Positions 46,946 to 57,471 of a DNA stretch of 64,000 bases are shown here, piece after piece. Location: positions 1 through 64,000 of the forward strand of contig JAPDOI010001524.1 of the NCBI GenBank assembly GCA_029168955.1, in the 5' to 3' direction. The stretch is from Aplectana chamaeleonis. Taxonomy: Eukaryota > Nematoda > Chromadorea > Rhabditida > Cosmocercidae. The notes beneath the pieces are model-generated. The model saw only the letters and a program-made list of their open reading frames with translations. It was not told the origin of the DNA and did no database searches. Numbering within the stretch: the stretch's first letter is position 1; each line of letters begins with the position of its first letter. The translations under genes and the position numbers were made by a program.

Positions 46946-46949
46946 TTAG

Positions 46950-47990
46950 GGTACACAACAGCTAACAATGGTGCGATTCTTGATCCCATGGCTAGGCCAC
47001 GTTACTGACAATAAAACTCTCCGTCGAACTGGAAGATAATGTATTTTTGTTTTTCACCTTCATCAACATCAAGCAAGTTTGTTCCTTCGGTGAATTTATG
47101 AGTTTTCACCATTGCATAGTATGTTGGGATTGTGGATGATGTCGGTGCATAACGCTTCACCGTATACGAATCCATTATCTTGCTCAATATTCGTTGAACG
47201 GTCTGTCGGAGCTCATTGGTACACCTTCAAAATTACGTCGAGTTGATCTTTCATATACTTCTGTATCAGACAAAGATTTTTGGCTAAATCGTTTATCCAA
47301 GGCCTGCGTCATCACCACAAAGTCGCCTCCTCTATCGCTTATACTGTAGCGGAGTTCGTTGCGTAGAGAGAGGAGTTTTCTCAGCCCTCGTTTTTCGGCT
47401 TCTCTGAATTTGTTGCTCGACCCATCTCCCTTTCTGGTCTATAAGCTCCGTCCAGATCAAGCTTTAGCTTAGCCAAAGCAGGCTCTAGCGACGTGGCTTG
47501 TTTGGGTGATGTAATAGATGTTCGGGGGAAAGGCATGGAAGCGGTAAAGGAATGTATTCGATCCATAACGGTATGGCTTGAATTTTCACGCCATCGAAGC
47601 TTATACGCGAATTTGTAAAAGCCGCACATCGCTGAGTTGTGGACTCCTCTAGTAATTCCGGTAGCGATAGCAAAAGATAGTCCGAGATTTAACACCCTAT
47701 TATTTAATAATTACTGCAATCCCTGCCCTACTGAGGAGCCCCGGGGAGTGTAGTTTTCACTCGATCTTTCTTAAGTTTCTGCGGTTTCCGCCCTCCAAAG
47801 CCAAACCGACGTATCTCGGTTTGGAGCGCGGTATTTTCGAGGGCTCGCTGCAGTGCAATTTTGAGTATTACCCTCAAGTATCTATGGGGCCAAATAGACT
47901 CCTGCCGCTGAAAGGCGCGGCAGTATGCATTGGAGGTGAATCGATCGAGCGGCGCCGCATGAACGATACTTCTCCATCGCATGCTTCCGC
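46950..47990 (-). pseudogene. PLE reverse transcriptase, upstream half
   Basis: From upstream to downstream: ENTALQTEIRRFGFGG...RKPQKLKKD (about 47810-47750), NLGLSFAIATGI (about 47690), DRGGDFVVMTQALDKRF (about 47337-47285; the 'DKGG..VVM' block of PLEs), YYAMVKTHKF (about 47130-47100; equivalent to 'YGLPKIHK') and FQFDGEFYCQ, stop, then RGLAMGSRIAPLLAVVYP (47015-46950; the 'GLAMGSPLSP' block). The distance between the THKF and GEFYCQ blocks is too short, so the middle of the RT palm is deleted. Frame changes occur between blocks. The N-terminal assignment is less certain than the RT blocks. Confidence 0.8.
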
Positions 47991-48413
47991 GGGTTTCGGC
48001 GACGGGAGTCTATTCGGACCCTTGAAAGCACAGAACACCCAGAAAGCTGTGTTTCAGTTTTTAAGTTGATCTTGGAGAGAGTCACACGCTGATCACAGGG
48101 GTATCTCTGAAATCTTCCAAGACCCCCTAGGAACAGAATTATGGCTTCTTGGCCTATATTTTGATGGGGAGAAATTGGTGGACGAGTTGTCTCAAGCCTG
48201 TACACAGCGTATCATAAAGATAGGTCACCCCCTGATTTTGTCTATCTCGTGTTTGTTGAGCAAGATAGATCTTTTTCGTCAATACTACTGTGATCAAGAA
48301 GCAAAATAACCCCTCTATACCTATTTTGGGTTAGATCGAATGTTTGTGCACTTTTCTAGAATAAATGAATATTTTAAATCGCGTATCAAGAAGATAGGAC
48401 ACCCCTGGGTTAA

Positions 48414-48874
48414 AGACAGCATACACGCTCGTAAACGTGATTGAGATAACCACGGAAATAGAGTGGTATGGCCCAGATTACAACGCCTACGCATTCTGAA
48501 GTGTCAAAAACGACTCACAATGCCGCCACATGAGTTAGAAGTTGGCCCCGCCCTGTATTTTCACGCCCCTTTTATTTGCCCTTTTCCTGCAACGCAAGGT
48601 TGCTGGGTGATATTCACCGTTGGTATGTTGGAAGATTGCCTAACAAGTGAACCACACACTTCACTGGCGGCGAAGATGGCCCAACAACCCTACGTTGGAG
48701 GAAAAGGGCAAATACAGCGGGGCGTGAAAATACAGGGCGGGGCCAACTTCTAACTCATGTAGCGGCATTGTGGGTCGTTCTTGACACTTCAAAATGCGTA
48801 GGCATGATGTTGTAAGCCATACGGATCGATTCGCATTGTTATCCCAACCACGCTTATGAGCGCGTATGCTGCCT
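48414..48874. mobile_element. TTAA-flanked foldback element, family B, copy 2
   Basis: 461 bp, closely similar to B1 (46485-46945) including the inverted arms and the ATTGCCTAACAAGTGAACC centre. Left TTAA is 48410-48413; the right TTAA (48875-48878) is shared with C2. Equal length to B1 indicates a coherent, still alignable family. Confidence 0.88.
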
Positions 48875-48878
48875 TTAA

Positions 48879-49374
48879 AGGCAAAGTTCACGATAAAAAT
48901 CGTTTTTCTGTTCTCCCACCTATCTTGGAAACGGCTCCATACTGATTCCAATGATGTCTCTGAAATCGCGCAAGACCTTCTGGGAACGGAGTTATGGTCC
49001 CTCAAAAACTTAGCTAAGGAAACATGGTGGACGAGTTGTCCGAGGCTTGTAACTTCCGTCTTTTGCAGCCAATGTATGCGAGCTAACCTGAGTAAAGAGA
49101 GAAATTGAGAATGAAGGGAAGAACGGGGCTAATGATTGGAAATCATCGCTCATCTCACGGTCTCTAGCATTCATTTGTATACGTCGGTGGGCGTGTGTTG
49201 CGCTTTTTGGGTTTGCCTTGTGGTCGAAGTGGCAACTTCCGGTTCTTTTGGAGCTTTTCCTGGCTCGTTTTGATGCGTTCTTTCGAGGTCAACGTTACAG
49301 TGTGCCCCTCCACTACCCATTCCTAGTGGAAACTGAAGAACATTTTTTATCGTGAACACTGCCTTTAAATCTGA
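48879..49374 (-). mobile_element. TTAA-flanked element, family C, copy 2
   Basis: 496 bp from AGGCAAAGTTCACGATAAAA to TTATCGTGAACACTGCCT, between TTAA at 48875-48878 and 49375-49378. It is the reverse orientation of C1, without the D insertion (CTTAGCTAAGGAAACATGG continues directly). It has a CTTCCGTCTTTTGCAGCC block and a GGTGGGCGTGTGTTGCGC block. No gene. Confidence 0.85.
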
Positions 49375-49922
49375 TTTCCCGTTCGATAAAATGGTGTGAT
49401 AACAAACCTAATGGCCGATAAGCCTTCTTCGCACCTCTTCTGCAGCAAATATTCAATTTCGTATACTTTCGACCAATCTGATCTGCCTTTGCAAGCCGAT
49501 TTTGCTCCATTTCTCGGTTATTGCCTGTTGGAGCGCAGAAATCGAGAGAAATCGCCGGCCATTGGCTCAGATCCGACGAACTAAAATATTCCGGAGAGTT
49601 TCTATTTTGGTAAGATCAGGACTGTAGACCACCCACTCTGGACAAGACAGTTATTGCCGAACAAAGAAGCCGACCGGAAAACTGCTCACGTGAACTTTCT
49701 GGTTGTCCTGCTCGATTTGTCGGCCGATAACATGGGGAAATGAATGTAGGTGTTACTCTGATATGCTCTGGTACTCACTGGAGATCATCCGACTGCTGCA
49801 CTCCAGACCATCAGACTTATCGAGATTCAAATTCTTCTCGTCAAAAACCAGTGCCTATACACAAACACACACAGTAGGTCTCCACTTTAGCCTTCGGACC
49901 TGCGCTCGCGGATCTTTCTTAA

Positions 49923-50408
49923 AGGCAGTGTCCGCGATAAAAACCATGTCTGATTTTTTGGTGGAGATCGGCAGCTGCGGTGCCTAGCGCAATCCAAACG
50001 TTGAAAAAAACTAAGAAGAATGAGCTTAGAACGGTCCCCGACGGCCCCAAAGTTGGATACCCGTCAGTTCGTCACACCCAGATGCACTTTCCACGCCCAC
50101 CGACGTGAGTAAATGAATGCTCGAGATTGTGAGATGAGTGATGATTTCCGATCAATAGCCCCGTTCTTCCCTTCATTCTCAACTTCTCTCTCTACTCAGG
50201 TCAGCTCGCATACATCGGCTGCAAAAGACGGAAGTCACAAGCCTCGGACAACTTGTCCACCATGTTTCCTTAGTTCAATCTTTGAGGGACCATAACTCCA
50301 TTTCCAGAAGGTCTTGTACGATTACAGAGACATCATTGGAATCAGCATGGAGCCGTTTTCAAGATAGGCGGGAAAACAAAAAAACGATTTCCATCGTGAA
50401 CACTGCCT
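49923..50408. mobile_element. TTAA-flanked element, family C-related, copy 3
   Basis: 486 bp between TTAA at 49919-49922 and 50409-50412, with ends AGGCAGTGTCCGCGATAAAA and ATCGTGAACACTGCCT. The right two-thirds (50110-50408) match C1 closely (GATTTCCGATCAATAG, TACATCGGCTGCAAAAGACG, ATTTCCAGAAGGTCTTGTAC). The left ~180 bp are more diverged from C1. It sits in the loop of the large foldback. Confidence 0.8.
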
Positions 50409-51418
50409 TTAACCTGTTAGAGCATTTGCCCGTCAAAAACGTCTACAGCTTGAGTTCGCCAGCAGTCGGATGATCTCCAGTGAGTACTAAAGGATATCAA
50501 AGTAACACCTACTTTCATTTTCCCATGTTATCGGCCGACAAAGTTGCAACTTCAAGCAAGACAACCAGAAAGTTCACGTGAGCAGGTCCCCGATCGGCTT
50601 CTCTGCTCGGCAATAACTATCTTGTCCGGAGTGGCTAGTCTACACTCATTATCTCAACAAAATGAAGAATCTCTGGAATATTTTACTTTGTCGGATCTGA
50701 GCCAGAGACCGGCGATTTCTCTCGATTTCCGCGCTTCAATAGTGAAAAACCGAGAAATTGAGCAAAATCTACTTGCAAAGGCAGATCAGCTTGGTCAAAA
50801 GTATACGAAATTGAGTATTTGTTGCAGTAAAGGTGCTAAGAAGGCCTATTGGCCATTAGATTTGTGATCACACAATTTTATCGAACAAGAAATCTGATTT
50901 GACCCAGGAGTGTCCTATCTTTTTGATAAACGATTTAAAACATGAATTTATTCTAGAAAAGTGCACAAACTATCGATCTAACCCAAAAGAGCTATACGGA
51001 GTTTATATCACATCCTGACCACAAAAGTATTGACGAAAAAGATCGATCTTGTCCAACAAATACGAGACCGACAACTTCAGGGGGTGTCCTATCTTTATGA
51101 TACGCAGAGTATTTCTCTTCATTCGCAATCGTTGCGCGAGAGCTAGCCAGCCTATGGAGACAGTCCCGCAATGGACTGAAGAACAAAGACTCGTTGGGAA
51201 TTCATTCATCCACCTTGCCGCTAAAATCTGGCAGGGGTTGTGGCCCGTGGTGGTGAGCCAAGGAGGTCGGGCCTGTGGTAGTCGATGATATCTCGCTTAC
51301 TGGAAAGAATTGAGATCTCGCACTTAGTACGTGTTATACAGGAGGGGTGTGCTACACAATCAAATAACAATCGCGAAATTCATATCTGAAGGTGCACTGT
51401 GCCTTCAAGTAGAGGAGT

Positions 51419-52103
51419 TTCCGGGCGATCTTATCGCAGTTCGTAGAGGATAGAGCTAGGATGAAAACAAAACCTTCGGGACCTCAGTGTTGTCATTTCA
51501 AAAGAAAAAGCGGCGTTGTCCCGTTCCGGAGAAAGGCGCGGTTCTGGACAACGAGAAAACGGATACTGGGCAACTTTCTCCAGAACTTTGAGGTTAGGGT
51601 AGGGATGTTAGGTATCAGTTTCAACAGAATTTCACGGAGATGCCAAATCTTTTTTTAGAATGATGAAAATCTAAAATTTTAAGGGGAAACGTACGTTGTC
51701 CCGTCTACGAGTGCTATTACATCGTTATGTAAAGAGACGTTCTTCACTGTTATAGAGCTGATATTGTTCCCTATTACAACATTTTCGTAATTTAACTTTG
51801 TCGGTAGCTTTTTCTCCATTGAAAACACCCCCTATATTCTATTTCTGGCCCAAAATTTATACGTCCTCCCCTAAAAACTTCTAATTTTTGAAAATTCTCA
51901 CGTACCCCCGTTGTCCGGCCGGATAACATCCGCCTGATCCTGTGTGATCTGCATCGATCTATCGTGTGCAGACGCATCCTAAGTGGGCATTTTGCCAGAG
52001 TTCCCAACACCCCCCCCCGAAATCAGCTGTTACTCGCACTGTTTCAACAACCTTCTCCCTTTCTCGACGTGGTTCCTCCGCATTTTTTTACTTTTTTGAT
52101 CCC
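51419..52103. other. No recognisable feature
   Basis: Ordinary non-repetitive sequence. GTTGTCCCG occurs three times (about 51514, 51695 and, as GTTGTCCGG, 51910) without a regular period. A ten-base C run lies near 52008. No supportable coding frame. Confidence 0.45.
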
Positions 52104-52107
52104 TTAA

Positions 52108-53157
52108 AGGCAGTGTTCACGATGATTTTTTATTTTGAGATTATACGCTATATTGATTAAGTGGCCCCCGGGTAGAACTAAAATGACGTAGAAATTGAGA
52201 AAAACGCACCAGAAGTACACGCGATCCTTAAAGGAAGTGGTCGCGATAAAATATGCTTGTCTTTTTTTTTCCTCTCTAAACCCTTTTCTGGGTTTAGAGT
52301 AGTAGGACCAATGAGAAAAAATCGCGAAAAAACCGCTGTTTCGGGCCAAATTTGAAGCCTAAACTTTCTTGTCTTTTGATGGTGGACGAGCCCACTCCAC
52401 ATCATCGGCAGCGATGATCTCTGATATCAAGAACATCAGCTGGCTTGAAATTGAATTTCAATCAATGAACGTTACCCTTCGGACTCATCTAGTCAAAAAC
52501 ATTGACTGAAGTGCTTGCTTTCATTGGTCAACTCTTTTCATTACGTAAATTTGAATTTATTTCTTCCTCTGAATGTCGATGATTTTTGACTGCTCGGCAT
52601 GAGGCTGCGATCTTTTTTTTTGCGGCGCTGTGCACGTGTGCACGAACTAGCATCTTTGGGCCCTAGAAACTCTAATTCTAGCCCGTTTTTCACCGCGCTA
52701 CCTTCATAGTTTTTCAGCTGTTTTCTATCTAAGCTGATTTTTATAGTTTTTTAGATAACGTTTTTCATCGCCCCATTGCCTTTAAGTATCACCCCGCCTC
52801 TTAAGTATCACAGGAAGTGTTTGTTGTGGCAATGAAATCTTTCGTGGACCCGTCCTTTGCAATAATTATCTACTCTCTCTTGCTCCGTTCCTTCCTTACA
52901 AGGCCCTAGGACCCAAACTAAACCTGCTTTCATAAAATATTCTTCTATTTTCGATTGACCCAATCTTCCACCGGTGACAACCACCATGAACATGTTCATC
53001 AAACCGGAAAACTAGTCCATGTTGTAGAATAGTGCCACTGAAATACGACGTTTTAATGCGTTTCTCGCCGATTCTTCGTAATTTTGGTAACACTTGGAGG
53101 CCAACGCATTGTTTTATGTGAAAAACTCGGGAACGAAAATCATCGTGAGCACTGCCT
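52108..53157 (+). mobile_element. Family A element, copy 3, interrupted by family G copy 2
   Basis: TTAA at 52104-52107 and 53158-53161; ends AGGCAGTGTTCACGATGATT and AATCATCGTGAGCACTGCCT-like. Without the insert it is about 496 bp and matches A4 (56578-57059) in order: GGGTAGAACTAAAATGACGT, GCCTCTTAAGTATCACAGG, CAACCACCATGAACATGTTC. The orientation is opposite to A1 and A2. Confidence 0.88.
52232..52781 (-). mobile_element. Family G element, copy 2, nested in A3 at TTAA
   Basis: 550 bp with ends AGGAAGTGGTCGCGAT and ATCGCCCCATTGCCT, flanked by TTAA at 52228-52231 and 52782-52785. The uninterrupted site GAAATCCTTAAGTATC is present in A4 at 56698-56701 as a single TTAA. That makes this the clearest proof in the window of insertion with TTAA duplication. 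It is reverse complementary to copy 1 at 1912-2466. Confidence 0.92.
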
Positions 53158-53458
53158 TTAATTATTCGCATGTATCGTTCCTCCCTCCCTCTTCAATCCG
53201 GCGTCATATTCAACAGTTCTAGTTTCGTCTTTGTAATGTTACAGTAAATATATCATTTCCATGATGTTCCTGCTGTAACGCTTCGATTTGAAATTTCGTC
53301 TTGAAATGCGGCTGGCCCGCTACCATGTTTCATTTTGAAAAAAAAATGCCTACGGCTAACTTCCAATATACTTTCTCAAAATTCAACCGTGGTTCATTTT
53401 GGCACTTTCTGCCCCAGTGATTTTTTATTCATTTACAAAAATTACTGGAAAGTGAACG

Positions 53459-53824
53459 TTGCTATATGCGATGAAAACGTGGAAAGAAGTTAGGGGAGGG
53501 GAGGGCCACTCAAGAATTATCCGAAGAATTGCAAAGAAACTGATTAATGAGGACAGCGCCGAAACTCGCCTATTTCATGTACCTGAGCCGTACTTTGGTG
53601 GGATCTCATACTTTCGGCGGAATTCCCCAACTCGTTGCAAATGTTGCGAGGATAAAATATGGACCAGTGTTCAGGGAAGAAGACAGTATTTTGTGATAGC
53701 ATTCAGCAAATTGAAAAGTTGTTTGGCTGATAATTGGGAGCACACAGCTATTCCACGGAAATTTCGAAAAAAATATCAAATTTTGCTTATTCAAATTTTG
53801 CGGAAAAGAAAACGGCATGGGTGA
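53459..53824 (+). other. Unrecognised 121-codon frame, possible exon remnant
   Basis: The frame MLYAMKTWKEVRGGEGHS... contains KKLINEDSAETRLFHVPEPY and a CKCC motif, is Lys/Arg-rich at the end (RKKYQILLIQILRKRKRHG), and finishes against GGGTGAGTC, which could be a splice donor at about 53819. No family is recognised, nothing adjacent supports a gene, and a 79-codon frame overlaps on the other strand. Treat it as hypothetical. 53162-53458 has no recognised content. Confidence 0.2.
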
Positions 53825-53889
53825 GTCTCGCGCTTGCGAGCGCAAACCTCTAGCGGAGCGATCGACTCTTCCTTTCTCGAAAGTCGATT

Positions 53890-54404
53890 TCTGAAAATTT
53901 AGCTTCCTGACAAAAGTACCGATTAATGGTCAGAAAAAGTTTCAAAAATGTCTTGAACTATCTTTAAAAGATTATTTGGCGTAAAATAGCCTGGAGTAAT
54001 AAAAAAGCTAGGAAATGAAGTGAAATAACCTGAAATGCGATTTGGTGGTCGACAATTTCACAAGCTTCTCCTTTAAACTCATCAAAATGATATCAAACGC
54101 AATATGGAATGGAGCGTCGCGTTCACATAGCTTGACCCATGCTGATTCCCTTATTACAGCTTTCAAAAATTGCTTAATGTTTCCGTTGCGCGCTTGAATT
54201 CGTTTTGATAAGTCTAACGGAGAAGCTTGAGGAATGGTCGACCACCAAATCGGATTTTAGGTCATTTCACTTCATATCCTAGCCTTTTTATTACTCCAGG
54301 CTATTTTACGCCAAATAATTTTTTAAAGATATTTCAAGACATTTTTGAAACTTTTTTTGACCATTACCAAATCGTTACTTCTGCCAGGAAGCTAAATTTT
54401 GAGA
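53890..54404. mobile_element. ~515-bp foldback element, diverged relative of 29568-30199
   Basis: Arms starting CTGAAAATTTAGCTTCCTG (left) and ending in the near-complement at 54404 share the word order of the other member: CTTCCTGACAAAAGTA, TTTGGCGTAAAATA, GAAATGAAGTGAAATA, GATTTGGTGG. The arms are about 190 bp around a unique spacer. It is not inside a hAT-like element, so the family moved independently. Confidence 0.8.
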
Positions 54405-54519
54405 CATGTCACATAATTTTCCTGAAGGTTCCCTTTCTGACTTCAATTTTGCTCAACGATTTCCATTTCGGTTTGATGAAACATCCAACAGACGATATTG
54501 TCCTATGAGTACAATTTTT

Positions 54520-54830
54520 GAAACCTATAACCCAAAACCATAAAAAATCCCACTCATTGCCGCATTTTGTGCAACATGTACGAACTCGATATTATTGATC
54601 ATAAATATTTGATCTTGCTTGATGAGAAGAATTTCCCAAACCAATGACTCAACAATCAAAAATCATTGCGGCATTTTGTGCAACATTGGAAAAAATCAAT
54701 ATTATTGATTGGTATTTAACGATAATGACAGATGAGCAAAATTTCTCAACCAAGGAAACCAATCCCACCACCAATCACCACTCCTCGCCGCATTTTGTAC
54801 GAAAAGCGATAATATTGATTATCGATCGAT
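54520..54830. repeat. Three diverged ~110-120-bp tandem units
   Basis: CCGCATTTTGTGCAACAT recurs with changes at about 54560, 54669 and 54788, each followed by a TATTATTGAT word and an ATTTC.CAACCAA word. Small inverted TATTATTGATC/GATCATAAATA words occur within units. No known family. Confidence 0.65.
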
Positions 54831-54959
54831 GACGTGTCACGAGTACGAATTCTGACAAAAACAGTAATTACCTCCGACGGCTTGTGGTAATTGGCTGCAG
54901 ATTCACCCACACACTACGGTCTCCACAGCCGTAGCAGAAAAAGCAGTTTTCGGGCTCCA

Positions 54960-55540
54960 CGGCCTCTGGTATGTAAACCCACGATTTTGAGGTACCCTTC
55001 AAAGTTAAGGTATCGAGTTTAAATTGAAATAGGAGCGACCTGCATCGATTTCCAGCCTCCTGTCCGAAAATGAGCTTCCTAGATCAATTTTTGGTGTACC
55101 AACAAGATCGTGTAACATCGGCGTGGATCGCGAAGAGACTTCACGTTCACTGTTGAAGGTTGGCGCAAACTCCGTGCACCTATGATATAGCATATGACAC
55201 CGAGTTTGCGCCAACCTTCAACAGTGGACGCAAAGTCTCTTCACGATCCATGCCGACGTTACGCCGTCTAAAAAAAAGAGATTAACAACAGAAACGCGCG
55301 GTCTTTCACTTTTTACTCGGAAACCAGTGAACCACTCCAAACCATTTTTGGATGATATTACCAACTTTTTACGCTCTATTCAATGCAATTTAGCTCTGAT
55401 TTTCAAGTTCACTCTAAACTGAGATTTCGAAAAAAGGGGTTGAGCGCGGGCCCGATTCAAAACCAAATCTGGTGCGCGCTTCGCGCGCACCACAATCAAA
55501 GGAATTTCGGTCGAAAAAACAGTTTTCAAAGGGGTGTTTG
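54960..55540. repeat. Dispersed repeat K, copy 2, with an inserted hairpin
   Basis: Partner of 33480-33900 in the same orientation: ACCAACAAGATCGTG, AAAAAAAAGAGA.TAACA, CACTTTTTACTCG, CCATTTTTGGA, then CCAAATCTGGTGCGCGCTTC. The GGTGCGCGCTTCGCGCGCACC segment (55472-55492) is a perfect hairpin, as in copy 1 but with compensatory-looking changes (A to C on one arm, T to G on the other). Confidence 0.6.
55112..55262. repeat. 151-bp hairpin inserted in repeat K
   Basis: Arms from GTAACATCGGCGTGGATCG to its near-complement ending GTTAC, with inner GGTTGGCGCAAACTC / GAGTTTGCGCCAACC around TATGATATAGCATA. K copy 1 reads through the same place without it. A shorter relative of the core lies at 56272-56335. 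Confidence 0.75.
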
Positions 55541-56573
55541 CGTTTTTTTGTTCAACACAGCTGTTATACAGGGTGCCGAAGATTTCACCATAGATGGAAA
55601 ATTCAGAAACGAAATTCGTCGTGGACGATGCCTTTAGGTTATTGACTAAGAATGATTGCTATGAAGTTCTCGCCCTGCATCTCAAGAGAATCTCTCACGT
55701 ATCGCCGCGACGGCAGTATGATCCCGGCCTGAGACTGCCCTCCACTCTCGAATCAAAACAATAAGAAGCAGTTCAGTTTGAAGAAAAATCTATAAAATTA
55801 ATAAAAGACTACTATAACGAGAAGAATTAGCCAAAAAGTTATCGAGAAAACCCTAAAGATAAGATGCTCCAGAACAAGTTTGAGCTGTGAAGTGTTTCCT
55901 TCAAACACTGAAAAAGAGATAAAAAATACTCGGACTGAATTTTCAGACCGAACTGCACCACTCTCGGCGTTTTCCGTTGGTTCGCGTCCAAACCCAGACA
56001 ACACCACCACCACAACCGCACCGAAGCGATCACATAGCTCCTGCTCCTTCAGCGAAGAACAGCGACCAACGACGTAATCGCTACTTCAGAACAGATCGCG
56101 GCGATGAAAACTCCGCGTCAACGCGATCAGCCAATGTTACAGTGAAGAAACAGGTCGGTCATCTTCAAAGTAATCACTAAAAACTCATCGCGACGTTTTA
56201 GAACAAGGTCCGCTTTCACAAGTACAGCTACAGCCGGAACTGATCGTGTTGATACTTCGCGCTCCTTATTGTGCGTTGGCGCAAACTCGGCGCACGCATG
56301 TTATAACATATGCCCACCGAGCTTGCGCCAACGCAGAACAAGAAACGTAAAGCATAAGTACGATCCGTGCCAACTGCACATTTTGCGTTTTGTCTGCGCT
56401 TCAGAGCCGCACAGTGCCGATCTTTTGCCATCCTCTCCTGATTCGAACAAAACTATGAAGGGCGGTTCGCACGTTCTTTGTAGCTGTTAACAAAACCATT
56501 TCATATGTTCCGGGGGAAGAACAGAATGTCTTAACCTGAATGTCTCGGACAGCACACAAGGAGGCAGAAAATT
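55541..56573. other. Unassigned sequence with TTAA-family end and hairpin at 56272-56335
   Basis: CGTCGTGGACGATGCCTTTAG at about 55617-55637 resembles a decayed right end of the TTAA families; no partner was identified. TGCGTTGGCGCAAACTCGG and its complement (56272-56335) form a hairpin with TGTTATAACA at the centre, related to the core of 55112-55262. Frames across it are symmetric artefacts. Nothing else is recognised. Confidence 0.45.
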
Positions 56574-56577
56574 TTAA

Positions 56578-57059
56578 AGGCAGTGTCCACGATAATCTTC
56601 AATTTTGCGATTACTCGCTATATCGATAAAGTGGCCTCCGGGTAGAACTAAAATGACGTAGAAATTGAGAAAAACGCATCAGAAGTACACGAAATCCTTA
56701 AGTATCGCCCCGCCTCTTAAGTATCACAGGAAGTGTTTGTTGTGACAATGAGATCTTTTGTGGACCCGCCCTTTGCTATTCTCTACTCTCTATTGCTCCA
56801 TTTTTTTCCTTAGGGTCCTGAATAATCCTGCTTTGCATAAAAATTTTCTTCTATTTTCGATTGACCCAATTTCCACCGGCGACAACCACCATGAACATGT
56901 TCATCCAACCGGACATCTAGTCCATGTTGTAGAATACTGTCACTGAAATGCGACTTTTTGGTGCTTTTCTCGCCGTTTCTTCGTAATTTTGGGGACACTT
57001 GGAGGCCAACGCATTGTTTGTGAAAAACTTGGTGACGAAAATCATCGTGAACACTGCCT
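56578..57059 (+). mobile_element. TTAA-flanked family A element, copy 4 (uninterrupted)
   Basis: 482 bp between TTAA at 56574-56577 and 57060-57063; ends AGGCAGTGTCCACGATAATC and CATCGTGAACACTGCCT. It matches A3 closely and carries the empty target (single TTAA at 56698-56701) of the G2 insertion. Internal direct repeats CTTAAGTATC occur twice at 56697-56725. No protein is encoded. Confidence 0.9.
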
Positions 57060-57063
57060 TTAA

Positions 57064-57471
57064 TCGAAGCTAGAGCCAAAGTGTACAAAGCTAACCAGAT
57101 AAAATAAGCTTGACGATGTCTGGGATAGCAGCACAAGTTCATTTATCACCTCAGCACGTCGCGTCATCCTCTGTCGCCTTCGTTGGGGGCGAATGAAGTG
57201 ATGGTCAACTCGAGGCGCAGAATAGTAGAGGGCTATTCATACTCCTCAACGGCACGCGCGTGACGAGCGGGCGTGGCGTATGAAAACCTTCAACGCGCGT
57301 GACGGGCGTAGGATGACTATGAATACTCCAGCGGCAAAGATATAGCGGAGACATTTAATGATGGCCTGAGCTGTGTCGTCCGAGGAAATTCTATACACGT
57401 GTTCTCCATCGTAGTAGCAGAGAATATTACTAATTTTAATATGATGAAACGAAATGAAATTGATGTATGCT
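57064..57471. other. Unassigned sequence with a dispersed GGCTATTCATACTCC block
   Basis: GGCTATTCATACTCC at about 57229 followed by CG-rich GCGCGTGACG words recurs in similar form at about 3343-3375, with weaker relatives at 3725-3800 and 60660-60740. This may be a short dispersed repeat. No gene is recognised. Confidence 0.4.

Larger units (their letters stand above)
44818..47990 (-). mobile_element. Degenerate Penelope-like retroelement split by three miniature elements
   Basis: Read on the minus strand, the order is: an N-terminal region (about 47990-47380), RT blocks, an insertion of A1, A2 and B1 (45508-46945), further RT blocks, and a cysteine motif that precedes the GIY-YIG endonuclease domain in Penelope-like elements. 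Penelope-like elements encode an RT related to telomerase RT fused to GIY-YIG. This copy has stops, frameshifts, an internal RT deletion and a truncated 3' side at about 44818, so it is dead. Its upstream boundary is uncertain because family F copy 2 begins near 48026. Confidence 0.85.
48204..51105. mobile_element. Large foldback element with ~640-bp arms, loaded with insertions
   Basis: The left arm is 48204-48409 plus 49379-49799 and the right arm 50460-51105. Outer ends are GCGTATCATAAAGATAGG and its complement. The left arm is interrupted by B2 and C2 at a TTAA; the right arm keeps the uninterrupted version (AAATCTGATTTGACCCAGG near 50890-50908). The loop holds C3. Arm words include ATTTTATCGAACAAGAAATC and GGCCGATAACATGGG. 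No protein is encoded; short frames repeat on both strands because of the symmetry. Confidence 0.82.
48026..51414 (-). mobile_element. Family F element, copy 2, containing a foldback with nested elements
   Basis: Outer ends are AAGCACAGAACACCC at the left (after TTGA, 48022-48025) and CAGTGCACCTTCAGATATG in reverse complement at the right (before TCAA). It aligns with F1 in reverse: 51414-51106 corresponds to the left part of F1, and 48203-48026 to F1 right of the C1 insertion. A large foldback (48204-51105) is inserted between. The flanking target words have decayed from TTAA, so the boundaries rest on alignment to F1. Confidence 0.65.
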
